From positions 11,402,858-11,466,857 of the forward strand of contig OX387190.1 in assembly GCA_947561395.2 (NCBI GenBank): a stretch of DNA of 64,000 nt. The letters are read 5' to 3'. This DNA is from Buxus sempervirens. Lineage: Eukaryota > Streptophyta > Magnoliopsida > Buxales > Buxaceae. Each line of letters starts with the position of its first letter. Position 1 is the stretch's first letter. The translations under genes were made by a program, and so were the position numbers. The notes below the pieces were generated by a model. The model was not told the DNA's origin and ran no database searches. It saw only the letters and a program-made list of their open reading frames with translations. This document shows, piece by piece, positions 1 to 14,534 of this stretch.

Positions 1-35
1 TGTTTTTTCTCATTTCTTAAAAGGCTTTGGCTTTA

Positions 36-1541
36 GGCCCCGATTGGTTCAAGGAATTGTGGGGTGGAATTGGGGTAAGAATTGGAATTGGGTTCTCAAT
101 TCCAATTCTTTTGATTGTTTGGACTTTTTAAAATTAGAAATGGAATTATAACTTAATTCCGTAGAATTCACTTTTAAGCTATTTTTAAGAGTTCCTAATT
201 CCCTGCTAGATAGAGGAGAATTCGGGATTTAGTACGAGGAATTAGGCCACTCGATAAAAAGAAGCTATCGACTTTTAAGCCATCGACTTTCTTTCTTGTT
301 CTTTGCCGAGTGTTGCAGTTGCAGGTAATGGCAGTGTCTTCCCTTCTATTCTCTCCCCTCATCTCTCTCTCTTTAATCTATATTTTTCTCCCCTCGCCAC
401 TCTCTGGTCCTCTTTCAATCTTTTGTTTTCTTGTCCAGGTTTTTTTTCTTTTAAATAGGGATCATAGGGCTTACTAAACCTTCGATTGCCTTTCTTTCTT
501 TTCCTTCTTTCATCTGTTCAATCGATGGATTGATCTTCGAGTACTAGTACCTAAAATCGAATGGGAGATTGGAATGGACTGGAAGATTCTCATAAAAGTG
601 ATGGAGGTAATAGATTACGAGATACACATAGGTTTAGGGTTTGAGATATCGAGTGATGCCACAACTGGAACTCAAACTTCGATCGTGCCGTGGAACTCGA
701 ACTCCGAGGCAAAGACAGCTTCTTTGAACTGGGAACTGGATATCTGAGAGAAGCAGATCGATAGAAGGAAAGAGTACTGTTCTGCTGCGTATGTTGGAAG
801 AGGATTGGCGCTGTGATTGCTTGCTCTTGAATTAAAGCATCTTCTAGATTTTCCTTCTTAGAAGATTGGATTCTGTTCCAACGGTTGCTGGAGCCTGCAA
901 ATGTAGTAGGAGAACGTGATGGCTGCTTCGGGGTTTTCCTCTTCACCTCTTTGTGAGAAGAATGTGTGCAGAGATTTCCCATTTTCTCTGCATCTGATGT
1001 GAAGCCAAGCAGCAGAGAAGAATGAACTCAGAGGGAAGCGAGCTTCTGTAAAGTTCACAAATTTTCTCCGTTTTTTGATGACTGACGAAGACTTGAAACT
1101 CCCCACAAACCCCTGGAAAGCTTGAGTTTTATATTCACTTTTCACCAATATCTCATTCGGTCTCTCGGTTTGATTAAATTGCTAACTGGTCTGTTCTTGT
1201 TGTCCAAATCTAGGTTTTAGTTTGAGTTTCAGAGACAGTGATTTGTGATTTGCTATGATTGCATTCTGGAAGACTTCATTGGGCTTATGGGACTGATATG
1301 AATATCAATAATAAAATTTAATTAAAAAAGTACTACAAAATTGTAATTGAATTTTATAAGTTTATCCAATCAATAGAATTGAAATTTATATCAATTCTTT
1401 ATGGAATTGTAATTCCAAATTTCAATTCTCTTATCATCTAATCATAAGAATTCTAATTCTACCCAATTCTAATTCTTAATGAATTGGAATTGTAATTAGA
1501 ATTCTTAATTCCAATTCCAATTCATCGAACCAATCGGAGCC
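36..1541. mobile_element. PIF/Harbinger-type non-autonomous DNA transposon
   Basis: The two ends are inverted copies of each other: the left end begins GGCCCCGATTGGTTC and the right end finishes GAACCAATCGGAGCC. Both are flanked by TTA (33-35 and 1542-1544), the three-base target duplication typical of PIF/Harbinger elements. The subterminal parts are rich in AATTGGAATT-type repeats on both sides. No transposase is recognisable inside; the minus-strand open frames at 590-1148 resemble nothing I know. About 1.5 kb is long for a MITE, and the middle (roughly 300-1250) has different composition from the ends, so it may be acquired filler. It sits in the intron upstream of cytochrome c exon 2. 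Confidence 0.82.
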
Positions 1542-1544
1542 TTA

Positions 1545-2768
<1,224 letters not shown>

Positions 2769-3014
2769 TGAACTGCATGATTTAGTTAACTTGCATAGAG
2801 GATTCTGCATGTACAGTAAGCTTCGAAGCTTTAACTGTCATTCTATTACTTTGAATGTTCACCGTATTTGAATATACCTTAATCATGAATATTGGATTAA
2901 AATGCACATATTATAATATCAATAGATTTTTTATGAATGAAACATCAATAAATTTTTTTTTGGTGAGAAATATCAGTGTTTTTTTTCTTCTATATATTAA
3001 CATCGAACTTTTAT

Positions 3015-3017
<3 letters not shown>

Positions 3018-3066
<49 letters not shown>
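3018..3066. repeat. CA dinucleotide microsatellite
   Basis: About 22 uninterrupted CA repeats ending in CATGTG. Inside cytochrome c intron 2. Confidence 0.95.
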
Positions 3067-3069
<3 letters not shown>

Positions 3070-5123
3070 GAGTAAATATTAGTCTTCATAATTGTGAATG
3101 CTAGATCCATGATAATGATTTTGAACAATTTTGGTAATTTAGATGGAATGGTAACATTGCATGGGTAATTTATAAGGTATTCATGAAGCCTATTTTTGTG
3201 TATAGATCAGAATACTGGGCAAGTAAAAAGCAAAATATACATAGTATAAAGGTTGTTGAGATGGATGTGTGGGGATAAAAATAGGAAAGATTAGGAGTAA
3301 GTATCTTTGACAGTGGTTAGTTGCCACTATAAAGTGACAAAATAAAAAAGTAGATCAAGATGGTTTTGATATGTAAAATGAAAACTTGAGGACATGGTTT
3401 TAAAAAATTTTGTGAGTACTCATTGAAAGATCAAAGAGAGCAAAAGGAACATGGGTCAATTTTTTTTTTCTTTTAGAATGGATTTTATACCTATAGGCTT
3501 ACTGAAGATATGGTCTTTGATAGATTGGAATTGAGTAATAGGATTTATATTGTTGACCCTAACTAGTTGGGATTGACATAAGGTATTTGTTGGATAAGGA
3601 TTAGGTGTTATGCTTCTGTATCATGTTTATGTGGAATTGTCATATGATTGTCTATATTGCTCCTTTGGTATCATGAAATCTCAAACTCAGTGTGCATTGG
3701 TAAACCTGCCACGCTAGTATTTGAGGAAGCTTTTGTTATTAGATGCCTGCTTTTGTGGTGAATAGCCTGCAAGGAATCTTTACTGTTAAAAGACAGGAGA
3801 TGCGAAGTTTGTGTAGAGGCAGGGTGGTTGCAATTTGCGTACGTGAAAATTGTGCTTGTGCTATTTAAACTCTTAAGATAATATCGCTTAAAGAGCGATA
3901 TATTGATTATATTCATATCAGAGAAATATGGTTCTGACTGATAGGAAATCGAACACAAAAATGGTATCCATGGTCTTTGCTTTTGTTAGTTTCTTAGTTG
4001 GGTGTAATGTTTAACATGAGTTATTTTTTTTTTCTAATTATCATTGTGATATTGACATATTCTTTTTGTTATTTTATTAATGACTGGGATGGAATTACCC
4101 TATATGTAATTTGGTATTGTGATTCTTATTTGTTATATCTTCCTCTTTTTCATGAATAAGTATAGTTGATAGACTGTTGGATTTTAAGATTTAAATTTTT
4201 TTAGTCATATTAATATTCTTATATTCAGGTAATACATGGTATATGAAGTTTACTTGTTGTAACAACTGAAAGACTTGTACCTAGTATATATTAAATGATT
4301 AACGTGTTAAAAAAATGAACTTAATATACTAAGTGTGAATTCATGTGCTTTAAATCACTATGTGGGTATCTATCTTAAAATACCTTAACTGAATCAATTT
4401 GTAGTAAACTAGTATTAAATCTTATCTTACAAAATAGTAAATGTTATCTTAAAAATGTTAATACAGGATTTGTGTTGATACCATGGGTTGTGATATTTTT
4501 TTTTTGTGGAAATAAATATAATTGGATAAATGTTTTATGTTTAATAATTATGAATTATGAATAATATGTGATAAGGCTTGTGGAACTATCTGAGAGTATG
4601 AATTATGAAGGACCCTCAATTATCATATGGTTTATTAAACTATTGTAAATGTCAATGAGTAGTTATAATTCACATTATAGTGATCATGGAATGAAATAAA
4701 ATATGCTGATTGTGAATTGTAATTGGAACAATATTCTTGGAAGAAAGGGAATGTTGATTCACATATATACTTGAAGTTAAGAGGTTCCTATGTATTAAAA
4801 AAACAAATTAAAAGAAAAGAAAAGTGGTTAAAAATGTAATATTAAGTTTGAATATTTGTGAAATTTTAGTGTTATGTTATATGTAATTTTAGAGGATATA
4901 CATTTACTTTCAATTGAAATTGTGTCAGTAATAGAATGAATATAGTATTTGAATTATAAAGTAAATAAAAAAAATTATAGTAAATAATAATGTGAGATGG
5001 ATGTTGAATCTCGAATTTTGGATATTAGTAAGGAAATTACATGATGAGTACTAATTTTAAGATGGTTGAAATGACATAAAGTGAAAATGTATACCTCCAC
5101 TAAAGTTTGGATTGATGTATAGT

Positions 5124-5770
5124 TGAATTTCGAGGACGGAATTCTTTAAAGGAGGGGAGAATGTAAGGATCCGGTCAAACCCAAGACTCTGACCAAGGGT
5201 CAAGAGTTTTAAGAGTCAAGAGTCCATGCTTTGCAAGTATCTTGTTAGTGCGGGTGCACCAATAACTCTACTTGCACCTACACCAGATACTGAGATAATA
5301 ATGTAATTGTGCCTAATTAATATGCGGGTATTTATGTCCTTTTAGTTATAAGAGAGATGAGGGATTTAAATATATCCCAAAACCAAAACGTGGGTGGTTT
5401 TGAACTATTTGATAGGGTTTGGGGAAAACAAGAATAGAAGAAGAAGAAGAAAGAGACGTAGACCCATATTTTGTTCACATATGTTGAACAAATATTCTAC
5501 AAGAATTCTTCTTCTTGCAAAATAAATTTAGGATGAAAGGTGAGTAGGATTAGTTCTTCTTCCATGGATATTTGCTTTGTGCAAACTAGGATTTTTGATA
5601 CTTTTTTGGAGTCCTTTGATAAGAGACATTTAAGTTCTATCTTCGGTTAATATCTCGAAGGAACCATGAGTGCTATTTTGTGGTAATTATTCTCCTTTCT
5701 TTCATAAAATTTTAACTTCCTTACTATTTGATGGAAGTTGTGGTTTTATTGATCAGAAACAGCATTCAAA
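5124..5770 (+). mobile_element. Ty3-gypsy 3' end: polypurine tract and start of 3' LTR
   Basis: The string AATTTCGAGGACGGAATT followed by a purine tract AAAGGAGGGGAGA and then TGTAAGGATCCGG is the usual junction between the internal region and the 3' LTR of plant chromoviruses. The LTR starts at 5162. I could not find a matching 5' LTR upstream in the window, nor its exact right end; the limit given is approximate. The internal region to its left is decayed beyond recognition. Confidence 0.6.
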
Positions 5771-5794
5771 GAAATAATCTATAATGTCTCAAAA

Positions 5795-5823
5795 GTATAT
5801 ATATATATTATATATATATATAT
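5795..5823. repeat. TA dinucleotide microsatellite
   Basis: TA repeats with one phase break, followed by CACACA. Intronic. Confidence 0.85.
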
Positions 5824-7300
5824 ACACACATATAATGGAGGACTATGCTGTGTAAAATAAACTTTTGTTTTATGTTTTTACTTGGGAAATGCACACGCTA
5901 TGCATGTAGCAAAAGAATTAAATATGTGATGAAATTAACTGGGAGGAAAAAATAAATAAATAATTTAAAGGACATGTAGAATAATGAGGTAATTATATAA
6001 TTGCAAGCAAGTTAAGGGAAGATGAAAACGAATATAATAAAATGTGTGGGGCAATTTGTAAGTATCAAATGTTAGCAAGAAACGAGACAGTTGGCTTTAT
6101 AATGGTAACAGATAAAAAAATATAATATTTCATAATAGATAATAATTTATGTCTAAGACCTGATAGTATATTTTAGTTCCATTTAGAGATTTTACATGAA
6201 ATAATTTAATGATTTGGGTAGACGCCGTTTGGCTAAGACCCTGTTTGTTTAAGAAGTTATTTAATTGTATTTAATTTTAGTGAGTCTGTGGACAAATTTG
6301 GCTCAAGAGTCAAATGGGCCAGGAAGTATTGGATGATCAAAAAAAGATTATGAACACAACACCCCGCATCTCAACGGAAAGAAGATGTGTGATATGGATA
6401 TCAGAGGGAGGACAGCAACCTGAGAAAACACAGTAGAGGCTAGCACCATGTTTGGCAATCCTGATAGGATTTTTAAGAGAGGATAATGAGAAATGTGTTC
6501 ATAATGCTTTTGAGAAGATCTTATCACACAAAATCATTGGTTTGTTGGAGCAAGATAAGGAATCAAATTAGTGGTCAAGTAACGATGTAGTTGTAGGAGC
6601 TAGCATTGATACTGAAATCCTGCATCCAATGGAAGAGGAGGCAAATTTTAGCAATGAATGGATGGAAATATAGGGGGTTCGATCATCACGTTAAGATATT
6701 GAACACACACACACCCTGCAGGGTCACCAGGAAGGAATGGATGAATAGTGTACTCTTATGGTGCTGTGTGTGGAGACTATTATTGATCAAGGGCTAATAT
6801 AAGGACATGCAAACAGCTATGCCTCCCACCATCTCTTCATTGTTTCAACGTTATCTCTTCTAATTTAGATCACCTGGCACATATTTGTCATATTCAAGGT
6901 ACACATAATATCAATTTTGACAATTGGGTTTCAATTACACTTGATCATACCTTGTCTGGGCAACTAATCAGCTATCCAATTCTATTTGGAAATAATCAGA
7001 GAAGGGCTGAATGCTGTTTGAACTATGAGCAGATAAATCTGAGTTACTATATGGCCCTGGAGGCTTTTAATTTAGGTAAATCCATTGCCGAAGGAAGTTA
7101 TTGTAGGCAGTGGAAGTGGAAATGAAATAGCCTCACAACTTAATGCTTATGCTGGAGGTGAAGGACAAACAGGGGGTTGTCATTAGTCTTCTATAGTCAG
7201 TGAGCGGATTTAAAAATTCTAGAGAGTTATAAAATCTGTAATGGTCCCTTAAGTACATGAATGGAAGTGGAAATCAGCGATGGGGGCTGACAGATATTAA

Positions 7301-8050
7301 ATGAAAACCATTAGTTGGAACATTTGGGGGGTTAGGTGATCCTGACAAAAAGAGAGCGATAGAGAGCCTGTATCTTAGAATCAAACCATCCGTATTAGTC
7401 ATTCAGGAAATCAAACAGGTTCTTATGGAAGGTATATTATATAGGATAATCTTGGGAGGCAGAAATAAAAACTGTCTAGTTCTTCCATTCCCTGGATCTG
7501 TAGGCAGAATCTCAGTTATCCAGGACACTGGCAGAACGTTTGGCTTACATTTGGTCAATGTAAATTTTAAAAATAAGCTAAACAGTTGTGGGTGTGGCTG
7601 CCATCTGGAGTTTATGGGCAGAACAAACTGGCTTTTAAAGAAAATTTTGGGAGTATCGATGAAGTAAAAAAAATGTCCTGTAAGAATTAGAGGAGTTAGA
7701 CATTTTGGAAAGGGTGTGAAGTCTTTAAAGAGAAGAGGGAGAGAAATGTAAATGTTTGAAAAATATTTGGAAGATATTTATGCAAAATGGAGATATCATG
7801 GAGACAAAAATCTAGGGCATTTTGGATCAAAGAGGAAGATGGGAATATGAAATTCTGTCATCGGATGGCAAGTAACAGAGCCAGGAAGAATTTCATTAAT
7901 GAATTGTTTATTAATTGCGAGTTTATTGTGGATGATGAAAGCATCTTATAAGTGTGGTTTCATTACAGTTGTTTATGTCAGAACAGGACTTGAAATTTGA
8001 ATTGAATATACTTTATATGAAAATTAGAGGATCGTTAAGAGAGAAATATT
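7301..8050 (+). mobile_element. LINE retrotransposon, endonuclease part (interrupted, decayed)
   Basis: From 7301 the plus strand reads like the start of a plant LINE ORF2 endonuclease (MKTISWNIWGV, then AIESLYLRIKPSVLVIQEIKQ in pieces), with a stop after the first dozen residues. At 7783-7905 a second conserved stretch typical of the segment between endonuclease and reverse transcriptase is visible (EISWRQKSRAFWIKEEDGN). Stops and frameshifts are frequent, so the element is long dead. It continues after an inserted minus-strand LINE, at about 9790. Sequence at about 6280-7300 may be ORF1 but I could not confirm it. Confidence 0.8.
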
Positions 8051-9789
8051 GTGTTTTTTGATGAATAATGGGATTTATACGTTAAAACTTGAAATCAGTA
8101 CAGAAAAGAGAAAAACCCATGAGATATGGGTTACAACGATCTGAACAAAAACCCTATAAAGATGAACGAAACAGAAACCATATGTATAGAGAGAAATGCA
8201 AATTACTCCCCAAGAGCTATAGATGTCCCATCCCTTAGAATATTGCTTGATGGAGTGTGTCTGAATTCCTCCTTAATGTTAACCCAAGATGAGATTAATA
8301 GTAAGATGTCCTCAAGGATCTTGTGTTTTTGTATGGCATGTACTTAAAAGATTCCTGGATTCCTAGCTAACCAGATCGACCATAATGTCGCGCAAAAAAT
8401 AGCCTGAAGCAGCATCCTTCCTTTCTTGTTTATCATAGGAAATCTCCATTGCCTCGCAAGGTCAATAATGGTTCTAGGTTGAACCCAACATAATCCCAGA
8501 GAGCCCATGAAGGATGACCAAAGGAACCCTGCCACCTCACAATGCAGAATAATCTGATTCACAGATCTCCTTGTTTGAGGCATAAGATCCACATGTTAGG
8601 TGAGATAGATATGAATTTCCTTCTCCTTTGAAGGTTGTCAAGGGTGTTTATTCCGTGATGAAAGACAATCCAAAGGAAGGCGAGGACTTTGGGAGGAGCG
8701 GGAGCATTCCACAAAAACCGGGAAGAGAACAAAGGGGGAATAGAACTAAGGTTGGTACAATTACGCCTATCGGGCAAAGAGGCATCAATGATAACTTGGG
8801 AAAGCTCCTCTAGAAGAATGCCAAGTTCCTCCAATTCAGAAACATGTAAGTCACGATGGAATTGCAGGTTCCAAGTCAACCCTGTATGTTCCCAAGAAAG
8901 AATGCCTGAAACAAGTGCATCGGCAAGAAGCCGTAGATGGCAGAGTCTAGGGAAATTATGAGATAGTGCAGAATTTCCCCACCAGCAATCAACCCAAAAC
9001 TTCAAAGAAGAACCCGATTGAAGGATGGTTTTCACCAATCGTTAGAACTGGGAAGCAACAATAGAAATTGATTACCATAGACTGCTATGACAAATGCTTG
9101 CCTTTGGATTGACTTCCCACCCGTTTCTATGTATACCATACTTGTTAACAGGGCTGAATTCTTTTTTGTTTTTGATAAGTAATAATGCTTGAATTATAAT
9201 TAAGAATAGAAATAAAGAGGTGCAGGTACACAAACAGTGTACCAGGAAATCCCATCCTACTCTTAAATACCCTTTCTACAAATTAGCAAAATGAGTACAA
9301 TTCAGAAAATCCTCTAACAGAATGTCTTACATTGATGCTTGGTTGCCTATCCAACTGTGGATCAGTTTCAAGACCCTTCTTTCCAGGTAGAAATTGCCTG
9401 GGCCCAAACCCCCTTGAGATCTGTTCAGAAACACCTCACTCCAACGCACTAGGTGATCCTTTGTGGTTCCTTTCCCATCCCAAAGGAAATCTCTTTGCAG
9501 TTTTTCCAATGATTTTACCACATTATTCGGAGCCCTAAAAAGGAGATAGAAATTATACGGGAAGCTTCATAAGGGCTGCCTTGATCAGAGTAATTCTACC
9601 CTAGGGACAAGTAATTTATTTTCCAAGCGGCTAGCTTCCTCTTTGTTTTCTCGACCTTTGGGTCCCAAAAGCTTTCCAACCTTGGCTTTGCCCCCAATGG
9701 TAGCCCTAAATATGTAATGGGCCAATCCTGCGACTTACACCCCATCACCTGTGCACAATCATCTAGCACATCCCTATCCATGTGGAGAT
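8051..9789 (-). mobile_element. Minus-strand LINE, 5'-truncated, inserted in the plus-strand LINE
   Basis: Read on the minus strand, 9781-9596 encodes the reverse transcriptase C-terminal region (PITYLGLPLGAKP, SFWDPKVEK), 9521-9327 the following segment (KLQRDFLWDGKG, RWSEVFLNRSQGGLG), and 9038-8344 the zinc-binding RVT tail (LKFWVDCWWGN, RFLWNAPAPPKVLAFLW, NQIILHCEVAGFLW). A T-rich stretch near 8050 would be the poly(A) end. A foreign 150 bp piece splits it at 9161-9310. It interrupts the plus-strand LINE between its endonuclease and reverse transcriptase parts, so it inserted later. The exact right boundary is uncertain by about 20 bases. Confidence 0.82.
9161..9310 (-). repeat. Short insertion in the minus-strand LINE
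   Basis: This AT-rich stretch separates two LINE coding pieces that would otherwise adjoin. It begins with a T-rich run (TTCTTTTTTGTTTTTGATAA), consistent with a short 5'-truncated minus-strand retroposon. No target duplication was established. Confidence 0.4.
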
Positions 9790-11250
9790 GGAATTTAAGG
9801 AAAAAGAAATGAAGAGGCCAATTTGAGAGATGCGAAATGATAAAGCACTAGGGCCAGATGGATTCATAATGGCATTTGCCAAGAAAAATGTGATATGGCC
9901 TATTAAAATCTTATTGCTGTGCTCAAGGATTTCCATTACTGTGGAGTAATAAACAGGTCTTGTAATGCAATATATTTTATCCTAATCCTTAATAAGTGGG
10001 GAGTAGCACAAGTTAAGGACCATAGACCCATCAGTCTCACAACCAACCTGTGTGAAGTAATTGCCAAGGTTCTCTTCCTTAGGAAGGTGATGAACTCAAT
10101 TGTAATGCAGAACCAATGTGCTTTTGTTAGAGATAGAGGGAGGGAGGGAAAATGGGATTAGTATGTAAACTTTATTGGGAGAAGTCATATGAATTGTGGA
10201 CTGGGAGTCTAAAGATTCATTGTGAGAATGGAAGGGTTTGGGGATGAGATGACAGAGATGGATCAATAGATATGTTAAGAACGCAGGATTCACTCATTGT
10301 CAAAGGTTGAATTGGTTCACATTCTCTAGGGTTTTCATTAGGGATGCCCACTTACAGCCACTTAAAGCAGAGGAAATAGGATAAATGAAAGGTTTTGATG
10401 TAGGAAGAGCCTATCTCCTAACTTAATCTTTCAGATGACACAATTTTATACTTTAAAGCTATGCATTTTTATACTTCAAATATCTAGGTGTCCCACTAAG
10501 AGCCAGTTCTAGGAAAGTGGATTTCTGGGTGCCTATCCTTGAGAGATTAGATGGAGGCTAGCTTATTGAAAGAGGAAGTACCGTTTTTTGGGTAGAAGAA
10601 TCACCCTTACCTAAGTTGCATTGTCTAGTCTTCCTACATATTTCCTATCCTTATGAGCTCCACCAAAGATCACACACCAGATAGAGAAAATGCAGAGGGA
10701 CTTTTCGTGGGAAGATTTGTGAAACAGGATAGCCAATTAGTTATAGGGGGAGGTAGTTTGCATGAAGAAAAGAAGGGTGGACTTAATCTGGGCAACACTT
10801 TGACTTGGAATCTGGTACTTACAGGCAAATGGATTTGGCGCTTCATCGTAGACATGAATAGTTAATGGTGGACTGTAGTGGCAAGCAAATCTGGAGTACA
10901 TTGGAGTCGATGGGATCTGAATCTGAGAGCCAAAATGAGAGGTGCACGCCCTTGGAAATCCATTCCATCTCTACTCTGCACAATCTTTTCTTGAACCAGG
11001 CTGTGTGGGCAGTGGGTCTAGAATTTCATTCCGATCAGATCTGTGGTATGGGTGAACTATTTTTCTGACAATCATATCTTTAGAATCACATCCCATGAGG
11101 ATGTTTAAATAGCTGATGTACTCTCTCGGTTGGATAACGGCTTGGTTTGCAATGTTGATTTCCAAAGACACCTCAGACCTGCGGACATAGATGAGTTGAC
11201 ATTCTTGTTCATTTCCTCAAAGACTTGTAATCTGTCCAATCATATTGAAT
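9790..11250 (+). mobile_element. Plus-strand LINE, reverse transcriptase and tail (decayed)
   Basis: This is the continuation of the LINE that starts at 7301. Recognisable pieces on the plus strand are the start of the reverse transcriptase (MRNDKALGPDGFIMAF near 9830), HRPISLTTNLCEVIAKVL at about 10020-10070 followed by QNQCAFV, a YLGVPLRASSRKVDFW-like segment at about 10480-10535, and LPTYFLSL/IEKMQRDF-like pieces at about 10630-10700. RPADIDELTFL at about 11180 belongs to the C-terminal part. Each piece is in a different frame or broken by stops. Confidence 0.8.
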
Positions 11251-11596
11251 ACCCTTCTGTGGACATGAGGTGAAAACGGCAAGTTTTCCACCAGATCTGT
11301 TTCCCAACTTCTCCATCCGACAAGAATCATTCTGATGCTCACTCCAGATTACCTCTCTTTAGAGTGCCTATGATCCCCAATGGAGTTATTAATTAGCTGA
11401 GAAGAATGTTTTTAAAATGCTTAGTGCAGCTGAAGGCCTAGATATGGATATGCTTAGTGTTAAGTGCTTGCTTTTCTTGATGCCCTATGTCAAGCTCTTT
11501 TTGTGGTATTAGGATATAACATATGCATCTCTATATTTTAAAAAAAATTGGTTCCTTGAAAATTCTAGCACCTCAACCCTCAAAATGATCTTTGAG

Positions 11597-11735
11597 GTTT
11601 GATTGTAAAAAATAAAAAGTTGTCAAAGAGGAGAAAACATGAAGAGATTATAGGGTGGCTTTTTCGTTTGATTGTAAAAAATAAAAATTTGTCAAAGAGG
11701 TGAAAACATGAAGAGAGTAGAGGGTGGTTTTTTTG
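11597..11735. repeat. Tandem duplication, 68 bp unit
   Basis: Two adjacent copies beginning GTTTGATTGTAAAAAATAAA and ending in GGGTGGC/TTTTTT, differing at a handful of positions. Intronic, no function evident. Confidence 0.85.
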
Positions 11736-13238
11736 TTTAAATAAAATTGCAAAGTACAGAATCTAAAGACTGTTGTCATCATGTAAATCATGGAATAGGG
11801 AAAGATAATGAATGGGGAAAAGAGGAGACGAGAGATTAGAGCCAGAGAAAGAGGGTTCATTGAAAACAAAGAAATTGTTGTGCCAGTGGCTTTTGATTTG
11901 GCTATGTGGGGTTGTGGGAGTCTTCTTATGTCCATTTAATTTAGTGCTGGAAGGTAGATATATCAAATGATAAAAGTCCTAGTATGTTATCCATTGAGAA
12001 AGGCCCTAAATATATTCGCTTTCACACCAGTAATTGAAATCTATAAATTGATTTTGTTATATGTATGTCACTTCTAAGTTAAAAGTTAAAAATTATATTA
12101 ATTTGGCAAAAAGAACTGGACTTTTCCTTACCTGGTTGTTTTGGCTGGTGATCCCTTTTTTGTCCCATAAAAGATTCTTATGGTAAATCCGTACATCTAT
12201 GGTAGTTGACCCTCTATTTCAGCTACCTGGACAATAATTCGATATTCATATGCCCCATTATTATGTGTATAATAGCTTTTATTGCATGTCTTTGGTGTCC
12301 ATTTTTTTTTCCTTTAAAAGTTTTGCACAAAAAAAAGAAAAAGATGTTTAATATTAGGTGATCTCTTTTCTGTTACATGGAAAATAATTTCGGAGATGAA
12401 ACTTAGTATGTGACTTGAGGTTGACTGAATGTACAAATGGACATGTGAGTTGTCCAAATAAGCATCAGTACATTGTGTCTTCAGATTATGTCTAGAATGT
12501 TTCACTTGAAACCCAACCCTACTAATTTCAACTGTTGACTAGAATTCCATAAATTGAAATTATTTTCTTCGTTGAATTCTTCAGTTTAAATAAAATTAGG
12601 CTAATTTCGTCAAACTGGCTGTTATAATAACTTGAAATCACTTTTATGCCTCAAGGTTGTGTTTTGCACAATTGGTTTTGGGAGAAAGGAAAAGAAGATA
12701 ATAGAGAGGAACTTTTTTATATTTTGTTGAAGAGTGAAAGGGCCAGATATCAGGGATTTGGGAATAAAATAAGTTATGAAGTTTTCTCCATCTCTATAGA
12801 AGTTACAGATTTTAGAAGAAAAGGAAGTTCGGAAATTACCTCCCATACTCTTAACCTATGTGACGATCTCCTATCTTCCCTCAGCATTGAAGAAGCTCCT
12901 GAAATAAACAAAACCTCTTCAGAAAGTGGTTGGAAGATGCTAAAATTTTAGCTTTCTTTTCATTGTGTTTGTCATCTTAATCATATACCGAAATATATCT
13001 CATCTGTTTAATTTTCTTCTTCTTCTTTATTTTTTATTTTTGATTTATTTCTCTCCAAGTCCAATACTCCAAATATGACCTAATTTTCTGCAGATATAAA
13101 TTTGAATGAAAACTATTGTCCATAAAAGATACAAGTTTGATGATCAGATTGCTCATGATTGCTGCCCAATAATTTCTTTGTACAAGATTTGTTTGTATTA
13201 TATATAATATGCAAAAAAGGATTGAAGTGAAGGGGATG

Positions 13239-13262
13239 GACACACACACACACACACACACA
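13239..13262. repeat. CA dinucleotide microsatellite
   Basis: Twelve CA repeats followed by TATACATG. Intronic. Confidence 0.9.
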
Positions 13263-14438
13263 TATACATGAAGTGTGAAAATAATATGCATGCTATGAGT
13301 CTATTTGATCAAAACCCAAAATTAGAATCTTCTAATTTGATTGGATATAGTTGTTTCAGCTATTTTAATTTATTGATTGGATGGAGGGAAGGGGTGGCTT
13401 CGGACTCCAGGAATCTAGAGGGTAGAGGGGACTCTTTTACTGTGCTCATATTTTCTTAGGTTATAGGATTGTACTTGTAGTCTTGTAAGCCTTTTCAGAT
13501 TGGCTCAATATTTGACTAATGGCTTAAGGATCTTGTTCATCCATGTCCGGCAATTATTTGATGATCTAGCAGGTATACTCGTCAAAAGTGGTGTCACAAG
13601 GAGAGGGAAATCTGCAGGAGCAGTATTAGATATTGTTGGGGAAAGAGAACATAATTTACAACTCATAATATTAGTAACTGAGAATTTACAAAGAGAAAAA
13701 AAAAAAAGAAGAAGCAACCAACCTCTTGAGAAATATATGGCAGTAAGTATATATATATATTTTTAGTAGACTTGAATACTAGGTTCTTGTATTTGAAAAT
13801 TGATAGAAACTAAAAAACATGCTAAAAAAAAGTCATGTGGCTTTGAATGTAAGATGGAAAGAGGAAGAAAGGGACCTTCTTGTCTTTTTTTTTTATTTTT
13901 TATTTCCCCTCAGCACACACTTATGGTGCTTGCTTGTGTGTGTTGGTGGGGGAAATTCTTGACTGTTTTCTTGCTGCCACATTTTCCCTGGCTACAGAGA
14001 ACTGCCAGGTTTAAATGATAAATATATGCAGAAGATTGCACCTCTGTGTGCCGATGGGGTTGGGTTTGTGTGGTGTAGGAATCACCCCGACATCTGTTTA
14101 GATTTTCAAAGTGAGTTTTGCAAAAGTGCGATGGCATACTTATAATATCTATAAATTCTATGTCATTTATGAAAACTTCTTTTAAGTTATTAAAATGGTG
14201 AACTTGTGATATTTATAACTCTAAAAGAATGAACAGTTGGTTACCAAACTTTGAACTCATATTCTCTGCAAATCGTTCAAACCCAATTCCAGATTCATAA
14301 TGTATGCCAAATAAGGCCTTAGTGCACAGAAATGCAAGATTGTGTTTTGGATATATTTTTTTTAATTGTTAATTGTCTCTGTTTGTTTTTGCTAAAAAAT
14401 CTCTCGGAAAACTAATTAAAATTATTATTTTTTTGCAG

Positions 14439-14534
14439 TATATCCCTGGAACAAAGATGGTTTTCCCTGGACTGAAGAAGCCACAGGACCGTGCCGACCT
14501 CATTGCATACCTGAAGCAGTCCACAGCATCTTAA
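14439..14534 (+). CDS. CYTC: Cytochrome c, exon 3 (C-terminal)
   Basis: The last coding exon of the cytochrome c gene, 31 residues and a TAA stop at 14532-14534. It starts [18 protein letters not shown], which contains the methionine that is the sixth haem-iron ligand (in GTKMVF) and the two lysines that are trimethylated in plant cytochrome c (in PGTK and GLKK). It ends LKQSTAS, of normal length. The acceptor is TTTTTTGCAG. It joins exon 2 in phase 0 to give the continuous segment LLNPKK-YIPGTK expected for this protein, which confirms that the 11.7 kb between them is an intron. Confidence 0.95.
   Translation, partial: YIPGTKMVFPGLKKPQDRADLIAYLKQSTAS

Noticed and set aside
590..1148. Minus-strand open frames of 130 and 96 codons inside the Harbinger-type element
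   Set aside because: Low-complexity serine-rich translation, no recognisable domain and no similarity to a Harbinger transposase or its Myb-like partner.
2855..3082. Plus-strand frame of 75 codons ending in alternating T and H residues
   Set aside because: It is a translation of the CA microsatellite within an intron.
12646..12951. Plus-strand frame of 101 codons in cytochrome c intron 2
   Set aside because: No domain recognised, no homology I can name, no promoter; it overlaps a minus-strand frame of similar length, as expected by chance. Not excluded as a remnant of an older element.
13500..13766. Plus-strand frame of 88 codons (MAQYLTNGLRILFIHV start)
   Set aside because: The start looks protein-like but matches no family I recognise, and it ends in A-rich and TA-rich sequence.
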